Source of the DNA: Streptomyces sp. STR69
GTDB lineage: Bacteria; Actinomycetota; Actinomycetes; Streptomycetales; Streptomycetaceae
DNA length: 64,000 nt
Direction of reading: 5' to 3'
Assembly: GCF_024519455.1 (NCBI RefSeq)
Contig: NZ_JALJRY010000006.1
Location: 213,815 to 277,814, forward strand
Positions 34,846 to 43,061 of this stretch are shown one piece after another (positions within the stretch are counted from its first letter, which is position 1; each line of letters opens with the position of its first letter). The position numbers and the translations under genes were made by a program. Below the pieces are notes generated by a model that ran no database searches, had not been told where the DNA came from, and worked only from the letters and a program-made list of their open reading frames with translations.

Positions 34846-34915
34846 GCGCCCCTTCAGGGGCGCGGGGCTGTATCGATTTGCGGCTCCGCCGCGTGGGCGC
34901 GACCAGCCACGACGG
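34846..34915. repeat. Streptomyces-type dispersed intergenic repeat with hairpins
   Basis: GCGCCCCTTCAGGGGCGC (34846-34863) is a perfect 7-bp stem with a TTCA loop. It is followed by GGGGCTGTATCGATTTGCGG, a second hairpin GCGGCTCCGCCGC at 34879-34891 and GGGCGCGACCAGCCACGAC. I recognise this combination as a repeat found many times in intergenic regions of Streptomyces chromosomes. Here it probably ends the VOC/PNPOx transcript. Confidence 0.7.
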
Positions 34916-34974
34916 CGCGTCAGCCGAACGAATTCACATTGCGGCACTCCCCGCGGAGCGCCTAGCGTCTCCGG

Positions 34975-35433
34975 ATGCGCAAGAAGCTGAGGGTCGCCGC
35001 CTATGCCGTCTGCGTCCGGGACGGACAGCTCCTGCTGGCCCGCTCGCCCGCCGAGGGCGGCGGATACGAGTGGGTCCTCCCCGGCGGCGGCATGGACCAC
35101 GGCGAGCACCCCAACGACACGGTCGTACGCGAGCTGGAGGAGGAGACCGGCTACCACATCGAGGTCACCGGATTCCTGGGCATGGACTCCATCCACCACG
35201 TCATCCCGTGGAGCTACCGACGCAAGGTGGACCAGCACGGCCTCCGGCTCGTGTACGAGGGCCGGATCGTCGGCGGCGAACTCCGCAACGAGATCGGCGG
35301 CTCCACCGACATGGCCGCCTGGCACCCGCTGGACGACGTGTCCGGCCTACGCAGGGTCCCGTTGATCGACATCGCGCTGCGGCTGTGGCGCGAGCGGCCG
35401 GCCGCAGGACGGGTCGAACGCGTCCCGGAATAG
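34975..35433 (+). CDS. Nudix hydrolase
   Basis: A 152-residue pyrophosphohydrolase. The Nudix box runs from GGGMDHGEHPNDTVVREL to EEETGY near residues 36-60 and keeps the G-X5-E-X7-RE-X-EE-X-G pattern, with Glu residues for metal binding. The rest of the sequence (RVAAYAVCVRDGQLLLARSP start, STDMAAWHPLDDV end) is a normal Nudix fold, cytoplasmic. The substrate, a nucleoside diphosphate derivative, cannot be assigned. The gene is flanked by the dispersed repeat upstream and a small hairpin downstream. Confidence 0.92.
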   Translation: MRKKLRVAAYAVCVRDGQLLLARSPAEGGGYEWVLPGGGMDHGEHPNDTVVRELEEETGYHIEVTGFLGMDSIHHVIPWSYRRKVDQHGLRLVYEGRIVGGELRNEIGGSTDMAAWHPLDDVSGLRRVPLIDIALRLWRERPAAGRVERVPE

Positions 35434-35463
35434 CTTCAGTACCCCGGCAGATGAACGCGGAGT

Positions 35464-35481
35464 AGCCGCCTCCCGGCGGCT
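35464..35481. terminator. Small hairpin after Nudix gene
   Basis: AGCCGCC-TCCC-GGCGGCT forms a 7-bp perfect stem with a 4-base loop, 30 bases after the Nudix stop. It is followed by a GCGTTCACGAACGC palindrome at 35488-35501 that may belong to the next promoter. Confidence 0.55.
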
Positions 35482-35685
35482 CGACTAGCGTTCACGAACG
35501 CACAGGGGGTGCCAAGATCCACGTACGGTGATCGGCGCTACACGTTGCCGTCTCGTTTACGCGCAGGTCATCCCCGATGCCAAGCATCCAGTACGAGCGG
35601 GAAGTTCGCGACCGCGATCGAAAACCGGTCGACGCGAACACCCGCGACCACTGCCGACGCAGTTCGTACTCGGGGAGATCGCGCC

Positions 35686-37461
35686 ATGTCGCGCACACGC
35701 TCTGTCGCCAGCTCCGCGCTGGGGGTCAACCGCCGTACCGTCCTCGCCGCCACCGCGGCCGTGTCCGTCTCCGCGGGCGTGGGCTACGCCCTACGGCCCA
35801 CCGACAGCCAGGCCGCCACGACCGACGCCGCCCATGCCGCCAACGCCAACGCCGAGGCGCCCGTGGCGGAGTCCCGCAAGGCACCGGCCGCACCCCTCGC
35901 CCCGTACACCAAGGGCACCACCCTCGCCACGGTCGCCGCCCCGCGCACCCACTCCGGCTACCGCCGCCTCGGCGACGGCGCCGGCTGGAAGCGCGTCGTG
36001 CGCGCCGACCTCGCCGCCGCCAAGTCCGGGCGCGCGGGCCGCCGTACGGCACTCGCGTCGTTCGTGCAGTTCACCGACCTGCACCTGATGGACAGCCAGC
36101 ACCCGCTGCGCCTGGAGTACCTGCGCTCGACCGACAAGCACGCCTGGCGCCCGCACGAGGCACTGACCGTGCAGGGCGGGATCTCACTGGTCGAGCGGGT
36201 CAACGCGCTGCGCGGCGCCCCGGTCACCGGCTCCCCGCTGCACTTCGTGATGACCACCGGCGACAACACGGACAACAACGCCAAGTCCGAGCTGGAATGG
36301 TTCATGAAGATCATGAGCGGCGGCCGGTTCACCCCCAACACCGGTGACCCGCGCCACTACGAGGGCGTCCAGAACAGCGGCCTCAAGCTGTACTGGCAGC
36401 CCGACTCCACCGTGCGCGACGGCGACAAGCAGCTCGGCTTCCCGCACCTCAAGGGCTTCCTGGCCGCCGCGATCCGCGAGGTCCGCAGCCCCGGTCTCAA
36501 CCTGCCCTGGTACTCGACGGTCGGCAACCACGACGCACTCCCGCTCGGCTGCTTCGGCTCCCACGCGGACCCGTACCTCACCGAACTCGCCATCGGCGGC
36601 AAGAAGTTGATGACCGTGACGGCGGCCGAGGCGAAGAAGCTGCAGAACTCGATCCGGGACGCCAAGGACCCCAAGGGCACCGGCTACCGCGACTTCCTCA
36701 AGGCGCACGCCCGCTCCGCGCGCTCGATCACGCCGGACGAGAAGCGTGCCCCGTACACCTCCGCCGAGTACCTCAAGGCCCACCTCGACCCGGCCTACCA
36801 GGGCCTCGGCCCGGTCGGCCACGGCTACTCCTCGGCGAACGTCGACGCGGGCACGCAGTACTACGCGTTCCGCATCGCCGACGACGTGATCGGCATCAGC
36901 CTCGACACCACGGACGCGGGCGGCCACTACGAAGGGTCCATCGGGGCAACGCAGTTGAGGTGGCTGGACAAGACACTGCGCGACAACAAGGACTCGTACG
37001 CGGTGATCTTCAGCCACCACACCAGCAAGACGATGGACAACACCCGCCCCGACCCGGCACACCCCACCGAGCGCCGCTACGAGGGCAACGCGGTCGTCGC
37101 CCTCCTCGGCAGCCACCCGAACGTGCTGGCCTGGGTCAACGGCCACATCCACCGCAACGTCATCACCCCGCACCCGGCGCCCGACGGCCGCAGCTTCTGG
37201 GAGATCTCCACGGCCTCGCACGTCGACTATCCCCAACTCGCCCGGGTCATCGAGCTGGTGGACAACAAGGACGGCACGCTGTCGCTCTTCACCACCCTGA
37301 TCGAGTCCGCGGCCCCGCACCGCACCGACTTCTCCGACCTCACCCAGACCGGCCTCGCGGCCCTCTACCGCGAACTGTCGTACAACGCACCGGGATCCAG
37401 CACGGTGCTGGGCGGCGACGCGAAGGACCGCAACACCGAGCTGATCCTCAAGAAGAGCTGA
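35686..37461 (+). CDS. Tat-exported metallophosphoesterase
   Basis: A 591-residue secreted phosphoesterase of the calcineurin-like fold (TIGR03767-like). The N-terminus has a twin-arginine signal (NRRTVLAATAAVSVSAGVG). All five metal-site motifs are present: FTDLHLMD near 129, TTGDNTDNNA near 190, VGNHDALPLG near 280, FSHHTS near 445, and NGHIHRN near 486. The protein is probably active on a phosphoester or phosphate-containing polymer outside the cell. The ATG at 35686 follows GGGGAG at nine bases; the frame is open further upstream but without a Tat signal. A serine hydrolase gene follows 116 bases later. Confidence 0.92.
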   Translation: MSRTRSVASSALGVNRRTVLAATAAVSVSAGVGYALRPTDSQAATTDAAHAANANAEAPVAESRKAPAAPLAPYTKGTTLATVAAPRTHSGYRRLGDGAGWKRVVRADLAAAKSGRAGRRTALASFVQFTDLHLMDSQHPLRLEYLRSTDKHAWRPHEALTVQGGISLVERVNALRGAPVTGSPLHFVMTTGDNTDNNAKSELEWFMKIMSGGRFTPNTGDPRHYEGVQNSGLKLYWQPDSTVRDGDKQLGFPHLKGFLAAAIREVRSPGLNLPWYSTVGNHDALPLGCFGSHADPYLTELAIGGKKLMTVTAAEAKKLQNSIRDAKDPKGTGYRDFLKAHARSARSITPDEKRAPYTSAEYLKAHLDPAYQGLGPVGHGYSSANVDAGTQYYAFRIADDVIGISLDTTDAGGHYEGSIGATQLRWLDKTLRDNKDSYAVIFSHHTSKTMDNTRPDPAHPTERRYEGNAVVALLGSHPNVLAWVNGHIHRNVITPHPAPDGRSFWEISTASHVDYPQLARVIELVDNKDGTLSLFTTLIESAAPHRTDFSDLTQTGLAALYRELSYNAPGSSTVLGGDAKDRNTELILKKS

Positions 37462-37577
37462 GCCCTTCAGAACGGCTGAAACTCACTCAACTTGCGTACA
37501 GCGGAGCAACCTTCGCATCGGAAGGCTGTGTCCATCCCCCCGACCGAGCCGAACCAGGCTCAACAGAGGGGGAAGAC

Positions 37578-38717
37578 ATGGCAGTTCGTACGGCACTCAT
37601 GGCCGCGACGGCGGTGGCGCTGTCGGTCGCACTGGCGGGACCCGCGCTCGCGGCGGAGCCCGCCGGGAAGGACCACACGGCGACACGGGAGGCGCTCCGG
37701 GCGGCCGTGCAGGACGGCGTACCCGGCGTCACCGCCACGGTGAAGGACGGCGACACCACCTGGTCGGCGACAGCCGGTGTGGGCAACCTCCGCACCGGCA
37801 AGCCGCGTTCGGCCGACGACCGCTACCGGATCGGCAGCATCACCAAGGCCTTCGTGTCGACGGTGCTGCTCCAACTGGAGGCGGAGGGCCGACTGTCGCT
37901 CGACGACACGGTGGAGAAGTGGCTGCCGGGCGTGGTCAAGGGCAACGGCAACGACGGCGGCAAGATCACCGTCCGCCGGCTCCTGAACCACACCAGCGGC
38001 ATCTACAACTACACGGAGGACGACGACTTCGGCCGCGCGTACTTCACCAAGGACGGCTTCTTCCAGCACCGTTACGACACGAAGACCCCGGCCGACCTGG
38101 TGGCGATCGCCATGTCCCACAAGCCGGACTTCGCGCCGGGAACGTCGTGGCACTACTCCAACACGAACTACGTCCTCGCCGGCATGGTCATCCAGAAGGT
38201 CACCGGCCACTCGTACGCGACGGAGATCCGCGATCGCATCATCAACCCCCTGCACCTGAAGGCGACTTCACTCCCCGGCACGAGGGTGACGGTGCCGAGC
38301 CCGAGCAGCCGCGCCTACAGCAAGCTGGCGGAGGAGACGACGGGCCCGACGTACGACGTCACGAAGCTGAACCCGTCCCTCGCCTCCTCGGCGGGCGAGA
38401 TGATCTCCGACTCGGCCGACCTGGACCGCTTCTACGGCGCCCTGCTGGGCGGAAAGCTCCTCCCGGCGAAGCAGCTCAAGGAGATGCAGACGACGGTGCC
38501 GGCGGGCGACAGCCCGACCACGCGCTACGGCCTCGGCATCTCCGACATCAAGCTGCCCTGCGGTGTCCATCTCTGGGGCCACGACGGCGGTATCCACGGC
38601 TCGTCGTCGGCGGTGGTGGCGACGCCGGACGGCCGCCATTCGCTGGCGTTCAACTTCAACGGGGACTGGTCGGGGGATGCGGGGGCGGTGGTGGTGGGGG
38701 AGTTCTGCGGTAAGTAA
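37578..38717 (+). CDS. Secreted serine hydrolase of the beta-lactamase/DD-peptidase family
   Basis: A 379-residue secreted protein of the class C beta-lactamase/D-alanyl-D-alanine carboxypeptidase (DUF/Beta-lactamase) fold. The signal peptide ends near GPALA at residue 25. Active-site elements are SITK (Ser87, Lys90) in YRIGSITKAFVS, YSNTNY near 193, and HDGGIHG near 336. It could trim peptidoglycan peptides or hydrolyse esters; the sequence alone cannot tell which. GAGGGGGAAGAC precedes the ATG. It ends 12 bases before a perfect inverted repeat that belongs to the next gene. Confidence 0.92.
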   Translation: MAVRTALMAATAVALSVALAGPALAAEPAGKDHTATREALRAAVQDGVPGVTATVKDGDTTWSATAGVGNLRTGKPRSADDRYRIGSITKAFVSTVLLQLEAEGRLSLDDTVEKWLPGVVKGNGNDGGKITVRRLLNHTSGIYNYTEDDDFGRAYFTKDGFFQHRYDTKTPADLVAIAMSHKPDFAPGTSWHYSNTNYVLAGMVIQKVTGHSYATEIRDRIINPLHLKATSLPGTRVTVPSPSSRAYSKLAEETTGPTYDVTKLNPSLASSAGEMISDSADLDRFYGALLGGKLLPAKQLKEMQTTVPAGDSPTTRYGLGISDIKLPCGVHLWGHDGGIHGSSSAVVATPDGRHSLAFNFNGDWSGDAGAVVVGEFCGK

Positions 38718-38729
38718 GGGTTCGCTTGC

Positions 38730-38779
38730 GTAAGTGGAACAGCGTTCCGTATGGTTTTCCGGAACGCTGTTCCACTTAC
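38730..38779. promoter_or_regulatory. Perfect 20-bp inverted repeat, double TetR-type operator
   Basis: The arm GTAAGTGGAACAGCGTTCCG at 38730-38749 is perfectly inverted at 38760-38779 across a 10-base spacer. Each arm contains its own small palindrome of the form GGAAC-N3-GTTCC, as bound by TetR-type dimers. It ends 12 bases before the aldo/keto reductase start codon and overlaps its ribosome site region, so binding would repress that gene. Confidence 0.8.
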
Positions 38780-38791
38780 TTGGGGAGAGTC

Positions 38792-39823
38792 ATGCACTAC
38801 CGCACGCTTGGCCGCACCGGCATCAAGGTCAGCCCCTACTGCCTGGGCGCGATGATGTTCGGCGCGATCGGCAACCCCGACCACGACGACTCCGTCCGGA
38901 TCATCCACAGGGCGCTGGACGCGGGCATCAACTTCGTCGACACCGCCGACGCGTACTCGCGCGGCGAGTCGGAGGAGATCGTCGGCAAGGCGCTGAAGGG
39001 TGGCCGACGCGACAACGTCGTACTGGCGACCAAGGCGCACCTTCCGATGGGCGACGACCCCAACCAGCGCGGAAACTCCCGGCGTTGGCTGGTCCGGGCG
39101 CTGGAGAACTCCCTGCGCCGCCTCGGCACCGACCACGTCGACCTGTTCCAGATCCACCGCCCCGACCCGGACACGGACGTGGAGGAAACCCTCTCGGCCC
39201 TCACCGACCTGGTGCGCGCGGGCAAGGTGCGGGCGGTCGGCACGTCCTCCTTCCCCGCGTCGGACATCGTCGAGGCGCAGTGGGTGGCGGAGCGACGCGG
39301 CCTGACCCGCTTCCGCACGGAGCAACCGACGTACTCGATCCTGAACAGGGGCATCGAGCGCGAGGTCCTCCCGGTCTGCGAGCGCTACGGCATGGGCACG
39401 CTGGTCTACAGCCCCCTGGCGGGCGGCCTGCTCACCGGCCGCTACCGCAAGGACGGGCAGCCGGACACCCACCGCTCCGCCTTCGGCTTCAAGCACCTCA
39501 CCGACGAACACCGCCTCGACACGGTCGAACAGCTCGTCCGGCTCGCCGAGAAGGCGGGGTTGCCGTTGACCCACCTGGCGATGGCCTTCGCGATCACCCA
39601 CCCCGGCGTCACCTCGGCGATCATCGGCCCGCGCACGATGGCTCACCTGGACGACCTGCTCGCCGGTGCGGAGACCGTCCTGTCGGACGAAATCCTCGAC
39701 GAGATCGACGAGTTGGTCCCGCCCGGCACGGACGTAGGCACCCTCGACATGGCGTACGCCCCGCCGGCCGTCCAGCGAACGGCATTGCGCAGGCGCGCAC
39801 TTGAGGAACGTACGGCTGCCTGA
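38792..39823 (+). CDS. Aldo/keto reductase
   Basis: A 343-residue NADPH-dependent oxidoreductase of the AKR superfamily with a TIM barrel. The catalytic tetrad is visible as Asp50 and Tyr55 in DTADAYSRGES, Lys81 in LATKAHL, and His122 in FQIHRPD. The cofactor region SAIIGPRTMAHLDDLLAG lies near the C-terminus. The length and the DTADAYSRGESEEIVGKAL style resemble oxidoreductases acting on sugars or aldehydes rather than a specific known substrate. GGGGAGAGTC is the ribosome site. The perfect inverted repeat immediately upstream indicates tight repression. Confidence 0.93.
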   Translation: MHYRTLGRTGIKVSPYCLGAMMFGAIGNPDHDDSVRIIHRALDAGINFVDTADAYSRGESEEIVGKALKGGRRDNVVLATKAHLPMGDDPNQRGNSRRWLVRALENSLRRLGTDHVDLFQIHRPDPDTDVEETLSALTDLVRAGKVRAVGTSSFPASDIVEAQWVAERRGLTRFRTEQPTYSILNRGIEREVLPVCERYGMGTLVYSPLAGGLLTGRYRKDGQPDTHRSAFGFKHLTDEHRLDTVEQLVRLAEKAGLPLTHLAMAFAITHPGVTSAIIGPRTMAHLDDLLAGAETVLSDEILDEIDELVPPGTDVGTLDMAYAPPAVQRTALRRRALEERTAA

Positions 39824-39830
39824 CTGGCGG

Positions 39831-40109
39831 TCAGCCTCGTTGGATGTGGGTGAGGAAGGGGGTCCAGGCGGAGGCGGCGAGGAGCAGGGCGGGCCCGGTG
39901 GGGTTCTTGGAGTCGCGGACCGCTATGCCGGTGGGGCGGATTCGGGCGGCTTCGATGCAGTTCTGGCCGCCCGAGTCGCTGTAGGAGGACTTGAACCAGG
40001 CGTGTTCGGGGGCGAGTTCGACGCAGTTGTTGCCGGTGCCGTCGCTGTATGAGGACTTGTGCCAGGCCGTTTCGGGGGCGAGGGCGGTGGCGGTGGGGAC
40101 AGTGGGCAT
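39831..40109 (-). CDS. DUF397 protein with duplicated motif
   Basis: A 92-residue protein of the DUF397 family, the small partners of XRE/DUF5753 regulators in Streptomyces development and signalling (WhiJ/BldB-type systems). The motif WxKSSYSDxxGxNCxE occurs twice, at about residues 16-31 (WHKSSYSDGTGNNCVE) and 38-53 (WFKSSYSDSGGQNCIE). The usual VAVRDSKNP-like end (IAVRDSKNPTGPALLL) follows. The ATG lies four bases after the stop of the regulator gene, so the two are one operon. The doubled motif is unusual, since most members have one. Confidence 0.92.
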   Translation of the reverse strand: MPTVPTATALAPETAWHKSSYSDGTGNNCVELAPEHAWFKSSYSDSGGQNCIEAARIRPTGIAVRDSKNPTGPALLLAASAWTPFLTHIQRG

Positions 40110-40113
40110 GGAC

Positions 40114-40995
40114 CTACAGCTCTCGTTTCAGTCGGTGCAGGAAGTCGGCGGTGTCCTCGGGGGGCAGCGCTGAGGCCACCATGGAGTCGAACCGGCGTGC
40201 AAACCGGTCCACTTCACGGGGTTTGTCGGACGTGGAGAGGGCTCCCCAGGCGTTGTCGACCTGGACTCTCGCCGGGAGTTGATCGCCGAATTCGAGGATC
40301 GCGAAGTCGTGCGCGGAGCGGTATCCGGTCCGGAACGGCAACACCTGGATGGTGATGTGGTCCCAGGAATTCAACGTCACCAGTCTTTCGAGCTGCTCGT
40401 GCATCACGTCAGTGCCGCCCACCGGATACCGAAGGGCCGCCTCGCCGAGGATGACGCGGAGCCTGACCGGATCCTCTCGGGTGAGCACCTCCTGGCGCTT
40501 CATCCGCAGCTCCACGCTACTGCGGATGAACTCCGAGGTGGTTTCCTCGACCGGCTTGTGCAGTTCGAGCAGGGCTTGCGCATAACGCTGTGTCTGGAGC
40601 AGGCCGTACACCAGTGTCGGGTGGTACGCCCGCATGCCTCGCGCTTCCGGTTCGAGCCCGACGAAGCCAGGCATTCCGGCAGGCATGATGCCCCGGAACT
40701 GGGTCAGCCAGTCCTGCGTCGCCGACTCCCGGTTGAGGTTGATCAGGGACTCGACGACGGCTTCGTCGGCCACGCCGTATCGAGCCAGCAGTTTGCGGAG
40801 ATCTCCCACGTTTCGGAAGTTGAGGGAGCCGGTCTCGATCCGCTGCAGGGCGGCTTCCGAGATGCGCGTTCCCTGGATGGCCTGCTTACGGGTCAGCCCG
40901 CCACCGCGGTCGCCGAGTCCGCAGTTCTCGCGCAACTGGCGCAGTTGTAATCCGAGTTCGAGCCGTTGGCCCGTGCGCCCACGTTTGGCCGCCAT
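40114..40995 (-). CDS. XRE-type regulator with DUF5753, WhiJ-like
   Basis: A 293-residue regulator. The N-terminal helix-turn-helix (residues 15-75: LRQLRENCGLGDRGGGLTRK, then GTRISEAALQRIETGSLNFR) is followed by a DUF5753 ligand or protein-binding domain (MPGFVGLEPEARGMRAYHP to FEFGDQLPAR-like FAILEFGDQLPARVQVDNA). It is paired with a DUF397 gene downstream and a divergent anti-sigma-type ATPase gene upstream. Such triads in Streptomyces control development or antibiotic production in complexes of the WhiJ type. ATG at 40993-40995 with GAGGGCGGTG upstream; the long frame running further upstream is not coding. Confidence 0.92.
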   Translation of the reverse strand: MAAKRGRTGQRLELGLQLRQLRENCGLGDRGGGLTRKQAIQGTRISEAALQRIETGSLNFRNVGDLRKLLARYGVADEAVVESLINLNRESATQDWLTQFRGIMPAGMPGFVGLEPEARGMRAYHPTLVYGLLQTQRYAQALLELHKPVEETTSEFIRSSVELRMKRQEVLTREDPVRLRVILGEAALRYPVGGTDVMHEQLERLVTLNSWDHITIQVLPFRTGYRSAHDFAILEFGDQLPARVQVDNAWGALSTSDKPREVDRFARRFDSMVASALPPEDTADFLHRLKREL

Positions 40996-41196
40996 GTGCA
41001 CCGCCCTCGTGCCTCTGTGCGTGTTACTTCGTGCTGTGTGCCGAGTCTTGCATCCCGCGTGCAGCGCGTGCAGTCGGTTGTGCAGAACTCGGCATAGTCC
41101 ATTTTCGTTCCCGTTGAATATTCGAGCGGGTTTCGATTGCAGGTCAACCAGCAACCCCGTCACCGTGGTTGGGCACCCCCTCCCGAAAGGAACCCC

Positions 41197-41592
41197 ATGC
41201 CCACCCCCGACTGGTCCATGAGCTACCCCATGACCCCGCGGAGCGTCCGCCTCGCCCGGCTCCACACCCGCCGTCGCCTCACCCTCTGGAACTGGCCCGG
41301 CGACATCGACGACGCCGTCCTCGTCACCTCCGAACTCGTCGCGAACGCGGTACGGCACGGGCGGCTCCCCGGGCATGAGGTCTGGCTGCGGGTCGCCGTA
41401 GACGAAGAAGAGAAATCCGCGCTGACGATCGACGTATCGGACCCGGTGCTGGAGTTCCCTGTGGTCAACCTGGTCCCCAGTGGGGAGTTCGGGCGCGGGC
41501 TTCTGGTCGTTCGCGGGGTGTCCGAGTCGCTTGACTGGTTTCCGCGCGGCGACGTCGGCAAGACCGTCCGCGCCCGCCTCGCCACCAATTGA
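41197..41592 (+). CDS. Anti-sigma-type ATP-binding regulatory protein
   Basis: A 131-residue histidine-kinase-like ATPase (SpoIIAB/RsbW-like). The N box is DDAVLVTSELVANAVRHGRL near residues 36-55, the G1 region is LTIDVSDPVLEFP, and the G2 region is EFGRGLLVVRGVSESL. Such proteins bind and inhibit sigma factors or phosphorylate antagonists. It is divergent from the XRE/DUF5753 gene, completing a WhiJ-like triad. The ATG at 41197 follows AAAGGA; the open frame upstream is rejected because the N box would sit too far in. It starts 201 bases from the regulator's start, leaving space for shared promoters. Confidence 0.9.
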   Translation: MPTPDWSMSYPMTPRSVRLARLHTRRRLTLWNWPGDIDDAVLVTSELVANAVRHGRLPGHEVWLRVAVDEEEKSALTIDVSDPVLEFPVVNLVPSGEFGRGLLVVRGVSESLDWFPRGDVGKTVRARLATN

Positions 41593-41689
41593 CCCCGGGA
41601 TAACCAACCGGACTCGGATACGAGACGCCGAGTTCATTCATGCGAAATCTCCGTGCCGCCTCATAACGGCTAACCCGCTGTTCACGGGG

Positions 41690-42955
41690 ATGGCTCGATT
41701 CATACGCAAGGCGGGTGGTCGTGTGCGCGCTAGACACGAACTGCACGTGCTGTCGGTCTACGAAGGCTTCTTCTCCGGAGGAGCCCGAATCGTCCACAGC
41801 GACGTCATCATGGGTCTGGTGGAGGGCGGCCAGCATCATTCGGTGCTGAGCATCCACGGAGAAGTACATCGAGAAGCAACCCGGCAGGCCATGGAGAACG
41901 ACGCCTGCTATCAACAGCTCACCGCGGCCGGGGTCGGCGTCTCCACCCTCGGGCGTAGTTTCGGCGGTGGTGAGGGGCAGATCAGTACCGGGTTCTCCGG
42001 ACCCGAGCTGGCCGACGCGGCCCGCGCCCTGGCCGACGCCGATGTCGTCCTGTCGCTCAAGGAGCAGCCGCTCTCCCTGCTCAACCAGGGAGGCCTGCCG
42101 CGCCGCCCGGTCGTCGTGTGCCTGCACCGTTCGGACCCCGAACACCAGGGCGCCGCTCTCGACGAGCTGAAGGCCGCCATCGCCGACGGCAAGGTCGTCG
42201 CCTGTGTCTGCTGCGCGGAGTCCACCCGCGACGCCTACCAGGCCGCCGGCATCCCGCCCGAGGTCCTCCACGTCATCCCCAACGGAGTGGATCTGCTCCG
42301 CTTCCGCCCCGACCCGGCCCGGCGGCTCGCCTTCCGCGCCTCCCTGGGGATTCCGGATGCCGCTCCCGTCGTAGTGTTCGCCGCGCGCTACGCCACGATG
42401 AAGAACATCCCGCTCTTCCTCAGCGCCGCCCACGAGTGGCTACGACGCGAACCCGCCGGCCACGTCGTCATGTGCGGCACCGGCATGACCGCCGACAACC
42501 AGCCCGCCCTCGCCGCCGACATCGACGCCGCCTTCGGAGCGGACAGGGAACAACTCGCCAAGAGGCTTCATCTTCTCGGTGTGCGGCGGGACATGGAGAC
42601 CGTCTACGCCGGGTCGGACGTCGTCGCGCTGACGTCGTCCTTCGGCGAGGCCGCGCCCCTCTGTCTCATCGAGGGCATGATGTGCGGGGCCGTACCCGTC
42701 GCCACCGACATCGGCGACAGCGCGTCCATCGTCGCCGGGCACGGCATCATCACGCCCCCCGACCCGGACGCCGTCGCGTCGGCCTGGACCGAGGCGGTCA
42801 TCGGCCGCGCGGAGTTCGCCAAGGCCCACGCCCGCAGCCGCGAACGGTTCAGCCGTACGCGCATGATCGCCTCCTACGCCGCCCTCCTCGACGGCCTGCA
42901 CACCAGCCACACGACCACCAGCGCGACCCCGCCACCCCTCCCCGACCCCCTGTAG
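41690..42955 (+). CDS. Glycosyltransferase family 4
   Basis: A 421-residue GT-B glycosyltransferase. The donor-binding region is FGEAAPLCLIEGMMCGAVPVAT near residues 322-343, with the conserved E-X7-E pattern. Other family elements are IPNGVDLLRFRPDP and VVVFAARYATMKNIPLF. The N-terminal acceptor domain begins with ELHVLSVYEGFFSGGARIVH. The sugar donor and acceptor are unknown; exopolysaccharide, glycolipid or natural-product decoration are all possible. ATG at 41690 gives the family-like N-terminus; a GTG 10 codons later (VRARHELHVL) is an alternative. A terminator follows 42 bases after the stop. Confidence 0.88.
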   Translation: MARFIRKAGGRVRARHELHVLSVYEGFFSGGARIVHSDVIMGLVEGGQHHSVLSIHGEVHREATRQAMENDACYQQLTAAGVGVSTLGRSFGGGEGQISTGFSGPELADAARALADADVVLSLKEQPLSLLNQGGLPRRPVVVCLHRSDPEHQGAALDELKAAIADGKVVACVCCAESTRDAYQAAGIPPEVLHVIPNGVDLLRFRPDPARRLAFRASLGIPDAAPVVVFAARYATMKNIPLFLSAAHEWLRREPAGHVVMCGTGMTADNQPALAADIDAAFGADREQLAKRLHLLGVRRDMETVYAGSDVVALTSSFGEAAPLCLIEGMMCGAVPVATDIGDSASIVAGHGIITPPDPDAVASAWTEAVIGRAEFAKAHARSRERFSRTRMIASYAALLDGLHTSHTTTSATPPPLPDPL

Positions 42956-42996
42956 ACCGAACACGCACGGACGGACCGAACACGCACGGAACACAC

Positions 42997-43032
42997 GAGG
43001 AGGGACCACCGACCCCCCGGTGGCCCCTCCTC
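42997..43032. terminator. Hairpin terminator between glycosyltransferase and AbiEi-like gene
   Basis: GAGGAGGG/CCCTCCTC is the outer stem at 42997-43004 and 43025-43032, with an inner CCACC/GGTGG. It lies 42 bases after the glycosyltransferase stop and 30 before the convergent gene's stop. A direct repeat of ACCGAACACGCACGGA lies just upstream. Confidence 0.7.
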
Positions 43033-43061
43033 TCCCCTCCTGATCCCGCCCCGGTCCGTCA

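Noticed and set aside
35488..35501. GCGTTCACGAACGC palindrome upstream of the phosphoesterase as a PHO box
   Set aside because: It does not have the direct-repeat structure of Streptomyces PHO boxes, although the gene encodes a phosphoesterase.
42957..42996. Direct repeat ACCGAACACGCACGGA as a CRISPR-like or regulatory array
   Set aside because: Only two copies with a 3-base spacer between a stop codon and a terminator. Simple local duplication is enough.
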